Shown here piece after piece: positions 33,101 to 38,264 of a stretch of 38,264 nt of DNA. Position numbers and translations under genes: made by a program. The notes beneath the pieces were generated by a model. That model was not told the origin of the DNA. It saw only the letters and a program-made list of their open reading frames with translations, and made no database searches. This DNA is from Helochares maculicollis (taxonomy: Eukaryota > Arthropoda > Insecta > Coleoptera > Hydrophilidae): NCBI GenBank assembly GCA_033557835.1, contig JAWQRO010000476.1:1-38264 (forward strand), read 5' to 3'. Each line of letters opens with the position of its first letter. Within the stretch, counting starts at the first letter, position 1.

Positions 33101-36100
33101 GGAATTAAGGGTGAACCTGGAGATGTTAGCGAAAAAGGACAGAAAGGCGACCCAGGGCCACCTGGATTACGCGGTCCTGAGGGTTTCCGTGGAAGAGATG
33201 GTGTTCCTGGAGAAAAGGGGCTTCCTGGCCGTCCTGGAATAGGATTGCCTGGTCAAAAGGGACAAAAGGGTGAATTAGGGTTGTCAGGTAAAGATGGATT
33301 CCCAGGAATATCCGGTGAAAAGGGCGATGTAGGTAGCCCCGGTTTCCCTGGTGCTAAAGGAGATCGTGGATTCCCTGGAGAAAGAGGCATACCTGGTATG
33401 GATGGACGCAGTGGTCTTCCTGGAGTTAAGGGTGATAGAGGATTCCCCGGACCTGTTGGCATGCACGGAGAGAAGGGCGATCGTGGTATGAACGGAGCTG
33501 ATGGTTTGGATGGTACAAAAGGTATAAGAGGTTTACCAGGATCAGTAGGTCCGGTCGGTTTCCCTGGTGAGAAAGGATCACCGGGTGAACGAGGTCCTCC
33601 GGGACCCGCTGTTGCAGTAAAAGGAGAAAAGGGTGAACCAGGGCCTTCTGGACAATATGGTGCACCTGGTCAAAAAGGTGACAGAGGATTAGACGGGTTC
33701 CAGGGTCCTATGGGCGAGAAAGGTGATATGGGATTCCCTGGTATGAAAGGAGATATGGGCTTCGCTGGCCTTACAGGAGCAAAAGGTAATTTCAGATTAT
33801 AGTTGTGTTAAAAAAACTTTTATGCGATTCTTTCGATTACTTTAACAAAGTGGGAATGATGCCAACTCGATATTTTTGCAAATATTCATATTAAGAAAAT
33901 TGCATACTGAACTAAATTCGTACGAAATTCTCAAATGTTAAGCATTAATTCAATATCGCAAATTTTTTTAAATACCTAAATAAAATCGCTTTAGCTACAT
34001 TATTCCAGGTCAAATAAGTTGTTGAAACTCTTATGTTAAAAAATATAACATGATATATACTAGAAATAGGCGAGTAATACTTAAATTTTTTCTAGGCGAC
34101 CAAGGTTTTGCTGGTGCGCCAGGACAACCTGGTTTGACGGTTAAGGGTGAGAAAGGTCTGGGAGGTTTACCTGGTAAAAGTGGACGCCCCGGATTGCCTG
34201 GCATTGCAGGAGAAAAAGGCGAGAAAGGATTCCCTGGTCTAAATGGTCAACCAGGATTCCCTGGAGCTCCAGGTCCTAAAGGAAATACTGGTGAAAAGGG
34301 TGAAGCCGGATTCCCTGGAGTACCTGGCAAACAAGGTAGAGAAGGACCACCTGGAAGAAACGGCAATCCCGGAACACCTGGAATACCTGGCGAGAAGGGA
34401 GAAAGAGGACCTCCTGGGGCTTTTGGTGCTCCTGGACAGAAGGGAGATAGAGGAGATACTGGTTTAGCTGGAATACCTGGTTTACCTGGAGATAAAGGTG
34501 ATAGAGGATTTGATGGGCGAAATGGAGCACCAGGCCCTGTGGGACCTCCTGGCGAGAAAGGTTTCCCTGGACCAATGGGAGCGCCTGGTTTACAAGGTAT
34601 GTTTCATAACCAATAATTTATCACATCAGGCAAAGGGCGAAAAATGAATGGATCTAAGCTGTATGTAATATTGAAAGTGGTAAAGCTCAATTTGAAATAA
34701 TCACATTAAGCAAATCTACTACAGTTTAAAAACAATGCTAAGCGCAAGACGTGTATTTCTTGGTACATCACTTTGATTTGTCCTGAAATTTAACAAGCCT
34801 AAAAATATTCAGATCACCATTTAAGAACATCAGTTTTAAATATTTTAACACATAGTTTGAAAGAAACATAAAGTTTCATGAAAAAATATAAATTGGACAA
34901 TAACTAGGTATTCAAGCATAAAAAAACAATACATGAATAGAAAAAATTATCAAGGGAAGTACAAATAACAAAATAAATCATTAAATATTGAAAATGTATA
35001 AAATTTTTCCTTCGTCAGTCTTATATAATTTAAAATTAAGATATATTTGTACAAACAGTTATCATATAATTATGCTTTTATTTTATTGAGCAATTCTTTG
35101 ATTTATTACAAATATTTTTCAATAAATATCTGATGCTTATTTTTAAATGCATAACAGTTCTCTAGATACAAATTAATTTTTAAATAAAATTAATTATTTT
35201 CATTTCATTTTAGCCATTTAAGTAGTAGGTTGTTAAGACAGTGATATCACGATGAATAAAAATCTCGACCAAACGAAGCACAATAAAAAAATATCAAACA
35301 GTTTTAACAAAAAATATGTTTTCGTCTGTTTAGGTCTACTTGGTATCAAAGGTGAGAAAGGTGAACCTGCTTTGCCTGGAGCACCTGGACCGAAGGGAGA
35401 GCGTGGACCTGAAGGACCCCCTGGCCGCCCAGGACAGAAAGGAGAGCAAGGTCTTCCCGGGCCTCCAGGAATAACTGGAGAGAAAGGAGATAGAGGATTT
35501 GATGGACGACCTGGACCACCCGGACCTGCAGGTCTGACTGGCTTGAAAGGAGACAGAGGTTTCGATGGTACTCCTGGAATCCAAGGAGCTGTTGGTTTAA
35601 CTGGACAGAAGGGTGAACCAGGTTTGCCTTGCGACGTTACTCCTGATTACCTAACTGGAACTTTATTGGTTAAACACAGTCAGAGCGAGCAAGTCCCATC
35701 TTGTGAACAAGGGCACATCAAGTTGTGGGATGGATATTCCTTGCTTTACATCGAAGGAAATGAAAAGGCTCACAGTCAGGACCTTGGATTCGCAGGGTCT
35801 TGTGTGAAGAAGTTCTCAACGATGCCGTTCTTATTCTGCGACTTCAACAATGTTTGCAATTACGCCAGCAGAAATGATAGGTCGTATTGGTTGTCTACAA
35901 GCGCCCCAATACCGATGATGCCTGTTGAAGAAAGTGAAATCAGAAGATACATCTCCAGATGCACAGTTTGTGAAGCACCAGCCAACGTCATTGCAGTTCA
36001 CAGTCAGTCTTTGACCTTACCGGATTGTCCAAATGGATGGAGTGGTCTTTGGATCGGTTACAGTTTTGTTATGGTAAACACGACTCATTATAATTTCAAA

Positions 36101-36387
36101 CAAATGTTATAACTTATTTTAAATTTCAGCATACCGCTGCTGGAGCAGAGGGAGGTGGCCAATCCCTGTCTAGCCCAGGTTCTTGCCTTGAAGACTTTAG
36201 AGCATCACCTTTCATCGAATGTAATGGAGCGAGAGGCACTTGCCACTACTTCGCCAACAAGTTTAGTTTTTGGTTGGCTACCATCGAAACGAGCCAACAA
36301 TTCCAAACTCCACAGAAAGAGACCCTTAAGGCCGGAAATGTACGGAATAGGATCAGCCGATGCCAAGTGTGCATCAAAAACACATAA
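21098..36387 (+). CDS. vkg: collagen alpha-2(IV)-type chain, viking-like (12 coding exons)
   Basis: Secreted basement-membrane collagen that trimerises in the ER and forms extracellular networks through its 7S and NC1 ends. Join: 21098-21117, 21780-21822, 28783-29085, 29197-29439, 29509-29730, 29854-30159, 30226-30693, 30924-31307, 31808-33785, 34096-34596, 35334-36073, 36130-36387; 5,466 nt, 1,821 residues, usual for the family. Order: signal peptide 1-21; Pro/Tyr/Ser-rich extension 22-110; 7S-type cysteines 111, 115 and 199; Gly-X-Y helix from 123 with many interruptions, three of them cysteine-bearing (Cys236, Cys610/613, Cys791); NC1 from about 1595 to 1821 with all 12 expected cysteines. 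STSAPIPMMPV, EGGGQSLSSPGSCLEDFR and NGARGTCHY in NC1 are alpha-2-type wording. Sulfilimine-type cross-link residues appear kept (Met1684/1685, Lys1803). RGD occurs at 855 and 1441. It probably shares its promoter with the divergent gene at 20.7 kb. The chain class is judged from memory of NC1 sequences. Confidence 0.9.
21118..21779 (+). other. vkg: vkg intron 1 (662 bp) with GC-rich boxes
   Basis: Runs from GTAAGT to a strong acceptor, with tactaa branch-point-like words at 21753-21761, a T-rich tract and TTCTCTTAG. It contains a C-rich and GC-box-rich stretch at 21331-21412 (listed separately). Open frames on the minus strand here (21258-21608) are by-products of the C-rich DNA. Confidence 0.7.
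21331..21412. promoter_or_regulatory. CT-box and tandem GC-box cluster in vkg intron 1
   Basis: A pyrimidine tract holds accccctccctc and ggccctccccaccctcc (21333-21365). It is followed by two copies of AAGGGGCG in a near-tandem unit of about 19 bp (21374-21381 and 21393-21400); the second is a full GGGGCGG Sp/KLF-type box. Vertebrate COL4A1/COL4A2 control regions are known to use a CTC box (CCCTYCCCC) and GC boxes. The resemblance here is seen in sequence; any shared function is inference. Confidence 0.4.
21780..21822 (+). CDS. vkg: vkg coding exon 2: signal-peptide core
   Basis: 43-nt exon between TTCTCTTAG and GTAAGT. The first base completes Lys7, then 14 codons give SVVFLLSILTIANT, the hydrophobic core and c-region of the signal peptide. 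It ends in phase 0, as does the start of exon 3, where Gln22-Phe-Phe follows. Predicted cleavage is after ANT. Drosophila collagen IV chains also start their mature part with a Gln-Phe (recalled, not checked). Confidence 0.82.
22240..22930. other. compositionally distinct island in vkg intron 2
   Basis: Less AT-rich and of higher sequence complexity than its surroundings. On the minus strand it shows several donor-like sites in good context: CGCCG|GTAAGTAC near 22743, GGCCAG|GTGAGTTA near 22665, and a weaker CGACAG|GTAAATT near 22540. At about 22785 an acceptor-like TAATTTAG precedes the first of these, so 22744-22785 looks like a small minus-strand exon. It could be an alternative upstream exon of the divergent gene, an enhancer, or an unrelated relic. 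Minus-strand ORFs of 73-74 codons here have no recognised domain. Confidence 0.25.
22985..23150 (+). repeat. imperfect tandem repeat of TTAAATTTAC..CTGATTAA units
   Basis: About four diverged copies of a 35-45 bp unit. The core words taaatttac and actga/ctgattaa recur at about 22995, 23043, 23078 and 23115, ending in variants of aaaacaggtaacaac. No coding potential. Confidence 0.45.
23640..24870 (+). mobile_element. LINE (non-LTR retrotransposon) relic
   Basis: Decayed + strand reading with endonuclease-like and reverse-transcriptase-like pieces in the expected order. IFLLGDTNGRH at about 23660-23690 resembles the GDFNA block of an APE endonuclease. Later pieces are YDHLL (about 23887), ALKTMRNGRVSGLENP (about 24460-24505), TPIH (24597), an ICLSEIHLSNSM segment (about 24640-24675, like the RPI.L....K..E block of LINE RT) and NNQRHRAGHSCNDNIFSITQ (about 24733-24795, like NQ.GFR.GRST.D.IF..RQ). 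Many stops and frameshifts. The clade is uncertain. Confidence 0.55.
25330..26010 (+). mobile_element. mariner relic, N-terminal half to first catalytic site
   Basis: Helix-turn-helix remains: VWAAYGPKAVSNATAKLWYQ followed by RFRLGN (about 25490-25575), then a broken linker. A longer open frame (25685-26008) includes HPFLKLMITGYEKWITYKNN. This is the first catalytic block, which in mariners reads ITGDEKWI. Here the Asp is replaced by Tyr (codon near 25834), so the catalytic residue is lost. KRKRSLSKRGEPP follows. The HDNA and SDY blocks are absent. It sits in vkg intron 2 in the same orientation as the gene. Confidence 0.8.
26150..27660 (-). mobile_element. LINE relic on the minus strand
   Basis: The + strand is pyrimidine-rich because the A-rich coding strand of a retroelement lies on the minus strand. 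Reading the minus strand from right to left: WNTRVKKVKLA (about 27297-27262) and MVDILG (about 27245-27228), reminiscent of the APE endonuclease start; GVGQVIKSKFIEVKYISQTI (about 27197-27138), the GVGI...K.. block; IRTIYASNVDTTTDDKNIFY (about 27096-27037), the IQ.YAPT...D block; and much later NMKKTKTKIM (about 26427-26397), the K.KTK.M block of reverse transcriptase. Frames are broken and the RT core is not readable. It is opposite in orientation to the LINE relic at 23.6 kb, so it is a separate insertion. Confidence 0.5.
28783..29085 (+). CDS. vkg: vkg coding exon 3: N-terminal extension and first 7S cysteines
   Basis: Residues 22-122, phase 0 at both ends. It opens with QFFTNYP, then an acidic and Arg/Ser/Tyr-rich stretch, the proline run PPPQPPQPP (about residues 60-68), SSYDIFEAPGS, an N-glycosylation sequon at NSS, and CIPKCFAEKGNR (Cys111, Cys115), the conserved entry into the 7S domain. 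Confidence 0.9.
29197..29439 (+). CDS. vkg: vkg coding exon 4: start of the triple helix
   Basis: Residues 123-203, phase 0. Starts GYPGLPGAKG. Mostly uninterrupted Gly-X-Y with one break (GVAGVPGLI stays in register). It ends in GLDGCNGTD, the conserved 7S cysteine (Cys199) with an N-linked glycosylation sequon (NGT). Confidence 0.95.
29509..29730 (+). CDS. vkg: vkg coding exon 5: Gly-X-Y with cysteine interruption
   Basis: Residues 204-277, phase 0. Gly-X-Y repeats contain one interruption, GEAARCEINLKG, carrying Cys236. The exon ends at GAP before GTAAGT. Confidence 0.95.
29854..30159 (+). CDS. vkg: vkg coding exon 6: Gly-X-Y with a long interruption
   Basis: Residues 278-379, phase 0. 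It contains the break QPAPAFWENKGVHTV at about residues 313-328, which would bend the triple helix. Rich in KGEKGE triplets. Donor GTAAGC. Confidence 0.95.
30226..30693 (+). CDS. vkg: vkg coding exon 7: Gly-X-Y
   Basis: Residues 380-535, phase 0. Almost continuous Gly-X-Y with a GGGKG kink and a LSIT break at the 3' end. The frame stays open into the intron (to 30807), but the Gly register ends at the GTATTT donor and resumes in exon 8. Confidence 0.93.
30924..31307 (+). CDS. vkg: vkg coding exon 8: Gly-X-Y with CXXC interruption
   Basis: Residues 536-663, phase 0. Starts GPKGSDGRS after TTTAG. Breaks are GDAME and GGRCIDCLPG, the latter with Cys610 and Cys613, which may form a local disulphide loop or a link to a partner chain. 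Donor GTAAGT. Confidence 0.95.
31308..31807 (+). other. vkg: vkg intron 8 (500 bp)
   Basis: GTAAGT to TTTTTAG. No coding. The 70-codon ORF inside (31533-31745) has no recognisable feature. Confidence 0.8.
31808..33785 (+). CDS. vkg: vkg coding exon 9: large triple-helical exon
   Basis: 1,978 nt, residues 664-1322 plus one base. It starts phase 0 (GKDGPQG) and ends phase 1, splitting a Gly codon (g|gc). Interruptions are short: PALVSLDMVK, ISIK, the cysteine-bearing GQCAPLDLTAG (Cys791), PIAPK, GDVSEK and AVAVK. It carries an RGD (855-857) and a GFPGER (1184-1189). No in-frame stop in about 2 kb. Confidence 0.96.
33786..34095 (+). other. vkg: vkg intron 9 (310 bp)
   Basis: GTAATT donor, TTTTTTCTAG acceptor, phase 1. 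AT-rich, nothing else seen. Confidence 0.85.
34096..34596 (+). CDS. vkg: vkg coding exon 10: Gly-X-Y
   Basis: Residues 1323-1489 plus one base, with Gly codons split at both ends (phase 1). One short break (GLTVKGEK) near the start. A second RGD at 1441-1443 lies inside KGDRGDTG. Donor GTATGT. Confidence 0.95.
34597..35333 (+). other. vkg: vkg intron 10 (737 bp)
   Basis: GTATGT to TCTGTTTAG, phase 1. Very AT-rich, no feature seen. The open frame upstream of the acceptor (from 35252) is not coding: it is out of the collagen pattern until the splice site. Confidence 0.85.
35334..36073 (+). CDS. vkg: vkg coding exon 11: end of the triple helix and first part of NC1
   Basis: Residues from split Gly1490 to 1736. 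The helix ends at GEPGLPC (Cys1589). NC1 then starts around YLTGTLLVKHSQ (about 1595). The first NC1 subdomain has GYSLLYIEGNEKAHSQDLG, FSTMPFLFC, NVCNYASRNDRSYWLST, the Met pair IPMMPV (1684/1685) and ISRCTVCEAPAN. The second subdomain begins with HSQ, PDCPNGW and WIGYSFVM and is cut by the GTAAAC donor in phase 0. Confidence 0.96.
36130..36387 (+). CDS. vkg: vkg coding exon 12: second NC1 half and stop
   Basis: Residues 1737-1821 and TAA (36385-36387), after ATTTCAG. It continues as HTAAGAEGGGQSLSSPGSC, LEDFRASPFIEC, NGARGTCHYFANKFSFWLAT, TLKAG (Lys1803, the expected sulfilimine-bond lysine) and RISRCQVCIKNT at the C-terminus. An open frame at 36155-36478 is in another register and is not coding. 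Confidence 0.96.
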   Translation, partial: HTAAGAEGGGQSLSSPGSCLEDFRASPFIECNGARGTCHYFANKFSFWLATIETSQQFQTPQKETLKAGNVRNRISRCQVCIKNT

Positions 36388-37345
36388 CCAAGTCTATAAG
36401 TGTAGAACAAACTGTATAACCACAACTAAGCCAGAGCAATCACAGTATCAAAGGGATAGACAAACTAAATTCTTATAAAAATCGCAATTATAAGAATTCA
36501 GTTTAAACGAAACCATACTGTGTTCATTTCTACATGCCATTTGATAAATTAAAGTGTTCCTTTTATAAATTAGTAATTGTATCTAGTTTTCTGCCATATG
36601 TGATACGTTCAAAATCAGATAACTAGGGTACAACTCTTATTATGGCCATATTTGTGTAAAACACTATGCTTTCTCTATTAAAAACTTAATACTGCCGTGT
36701 GCCATTTTTCATTAATTTTATTTACTCTTTAAATGAAAAGCATGTAAAAATTTTTGTAAAATATTAGTTAAGTCTTACGTATGTGTTGGAAAGAAAATAG
36801 TTGCATTTAAATGTGTTTTTTAATTATTATTTTATGTATAATATTTTCATAGAGTTTTATTATTATATTAATTGTTATAAAAAATATAATACAAACGAAT
36901 ATGCTTGTCTGACATAAGAATTTCTTTTTCTCAACTATTAATTTACGAATAAATAATAATTTAGGGAAATATTTTTGTAATAAAATTTTTAATGGTGCTA
37001 TATATTATATGAATGGTAATTCAAAGAATTATCGAGAGGAAAAAAGTTATAAATCCCATTGATTAATAATAGTATGTAATTTATATATAATTGTTTGCTT
37101 GCAAAGTGCGAATTGCAGTGATGAAATAATTTATTGATTTATTTAGAACGAAGACGGAGACGGTAACTTAATAGAGAATTTTTTGCTTTGTCTTTTCGGT
37201 TGACCGGAAGTTCAAAATTTCTTACTCTAGTCAGTGTTATAAAGAGGAATATGATTATTATATTTTATCACTGCGGCTCTACTTTATAAAGCTACTTTTT
37301 TGTTAGTTTTTTTTTGTAATAAACACTGCCATTGTAAATTAAATA
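36388..37345 (+). other. vkg: vkg 3' UTR (predicted)
   Basis: AT-rich sequence after the stop, with three AATAAA signals at 36948-36953, 36979-36984 and 37318-37323. The last is best placed for cleavage at about 37340: a GT-rich element ctgttgtgtgcttta follows at about 37359. The exact 3' end is not determinable by eye. Confidence 0.55.
37318..37323 (+). terminator. candidate poly(A) signal AATAAA
   Basis: AATAAA is followed about 35 nt later by a GT/T-rich downstream element. Alternative shorter 3' ends could use 36948 or 36979. Confidence 0.5.
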
Positions 37346-37491
37346 TTACTTAAAATCTCTGTTGTGTGCTTTATTGGCTTTGAAATTGAAATTACATTAA
37401 CTAATATTTACTACTTCTATGTTTTATACCTTTACTGCAGCTTCCCTTCTGTGAATTTTTATATATAGATGACCTTTTATTCAGTAAAAAG

Positions 37492-37510
37492 ATGGCTAGT
37501 TACTAGCCAT
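37492..37510. repeat. 19-bp perfect palindrome downstream of vkg
   Basis: ATGGCTAGT, one T, then ACTAGCCAT: perfect 9-bp arms, about 170 bp after the last poly(A) signal. Confidence 0.6.
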
Positions 37511-37518
37511 GAAAAGTA

Positions 37519-37637
37519 AAAAGCTGTTTTAAAAATATATTTTATAATGCATAATTAGAATATTAGGAAAAATAACTAAAAATTTATACGAATGTTATGA
37601 ATACTGTGGATGAGTTATTTCTAGTTTATTCTTACTA
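37519..37637 (+). repeat. diverged direct repeat, copy 1
   Basis: Shares gtttt(t)aaaaatatattt, then after an AT-rich middle a 17-bp identical core atacgaatgttatgaat (37586-37602), then tta(t)ttct-gt-tta with 37769-37886. Copy 1 carries a few extra bases (actgtggatg) after the core. Confidence 0.55.
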
Positions 37638-37768
37638 CAGTTCAATTTTCAAATGGTTCATTTAGTAACATGAGGTTTTGTTTCTTATTTTTAAGGTTTC
37701 TATACCCTTGTTTTTTTGTCTTAAGGTTTCCTCTTTCGTATTTTTTGTCTTGAGCATTCTTTCACAGT

Positions 37769-37886
37769 TAAAAAGTTTTTAAAAATATATTTAGAATTTT
37801 AATAATAATATTAATAGCTAAATAATAATGCAAGCTAATACGAATGTTATGAATGAATTATTTCTGGTCTGTTTCTATTTATTACT
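37769..37886 (+). repeat. diverged direct repeat, copy 2
   Basis: Second copy, about 250 bp downstream of the first in the same orientation. The identical 17-bp core is at 37838-37854. Confidence 0.55.
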
Positions 37887-38264
37887 GTATATTTTTTGCT
37901 GATTGCGCCATTTAACTAGCTAATATATGGTTAAATTTAGAATTGCAAATATCATTATTAACGTGCTGGTCTGTTGGATCAAATCCTGCACCTTATGCAC
38001 ATCAATTCGACCGAAGAATTTCTAACACAAAGTGGACTGCCCAATGATTCTATTTAAAATGCTTCTTTTACAACATTTATAACTACGTCCAGTTAATAAC
38101 TTTTGCGATGGTCCTAATTCTTTATCCTTCCGGTGGTGGGGATGTCCACCCTCTTCTCTTGACTGCCTAATATTACGTACCAGGTATATTAAACATTTCG
38201 CCCTCTGAATTTTATGACAATTATAATGATTTTTAAGTTTATTATCATCTACCTCATATGAATC

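Larger units (their letters stand above)
37346..38264. other. downstream flank, AT-rich, no gene
   Basis: Holds a 19-bp palindrome (37492-37510), a diverged direct repeat (37519-37637 and 37769-37886), and a small GGTGG-CCACC hairpin near 38136-38151. No coding sequence recognised. Confidence 0.5.

Noticed and set aside
29197..34596. Regular 9-nt periodicity resembling a tandem repeat or CRISPR-like array
   Set aside because: It is the Gly-X-Y codon period of collagen, with no identical repeats or spacers.
35252..35333. Upstream start (MNKNLDQ..) for the exon 11 frame
   Set aside because: This is intron sequence before the TCTGTTTAG acceptor. The Gly-X-Y pattern starts only after it, and exon 10 joins in phase 1.
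36155..36478. 107-codon + strand ORF over the last exon
   Set aside because: Wrong register: the NC1 frame begins at 36130 and ends at the TAA at 36385-36387, with all expected cysteines.
1..38264. tRNA or rRNA genes
   Set aside because: No cloverleaf-type arms or conserved A/B box pairs were noticed by eye, and nothing resembles rRNA. A covariance-model scan would be needed to exclude tRNA fully.

Overview
This looks like a piece of an insect (or other arthropod) nuclear genome. It has AT-rich DNA, GT-AG introns, decayed mariner and LINE-type transposons, and a multi-exon type IV collagen gene. I cannot name the species. The one gene that can be read end to end is a collagen IV alpha-2-type chain (viking/COL4A2-like) on the + strand. 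I assembled it by eye as 12 coding exons: 21098-21117, 21780-21822, 28783-29085, 29197-29439, 29509-29730, 29854-30159, 30226-30693, 30924-31307, 31808-33785, 34096-34596, 35334-36073 and 36130-36387. All splice sites are GT..AG and all phases agree. The join is 5,466 nt, giving a predicted 1,821-residue chain: signal peptide, Pro/Tyr-rich N-terminal extension with 7S cysteines, interrupted Gly-X-Y triple helix, and C-terminal NC1 domain with 12 cysteines.

The key discovery is at the 5' end. The signal peptide of the + strand chain is split over a 20-nt and a 43-nt coding exon that lie about 7 kb upstream of the first obvious collagen exon. Only 399 bp away on the opposite strand is another ATG that opens a 31-codon signal-peptide exon with a perfect GTAAGT donor (20698 down to 20606). 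This matches the known head-to-head pairing of collagen IV genes (COL4A1/COL4A2 in vertebrates, Col4a1/vkg in Drosophila). The minus-strand exon is therefore most likely exon 1 of the partner alpha-1(IV) gene, and 20699-21097 is the shared bidirectional promoter. I found no further collagen exons of the partner on its downstream side, so 1-20605 would be its long first intron.

Layout: 1-20605, AT-rich DNA with four mariner relics (1-591, 5328-6519, about 15430-15720, about 16351-16740), a possible pogo/Tigger-like scrap near 8.6 kb, a dispersed repeat pair at 17.8 and 18.7 kb, several palindromes and a few unassigned ORFs. 20606-21117, divergent first exons and promoter. 21118-28782, vkg introns 1 and 2, with GC/CT boxes, a compositionally unusual island at 22.2-22.9 kb, a + strand LINE relic, a mariner relic and a - strand LINE relic. 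28783-36387, the collagen body. 36388 to about 37345, 3' UTR with three AATAAA signals. 37346-38264, AT-rich flank with a diverged direct repeat and a 19-bp palindrome.

In function, the two divergent genes would be co-expressed from one promoter and their products assembled into heterotrimeric basement-membrane collagen IV. That joint role is inferred from family knowledge. The second chain is represented here only by its signal peptide.
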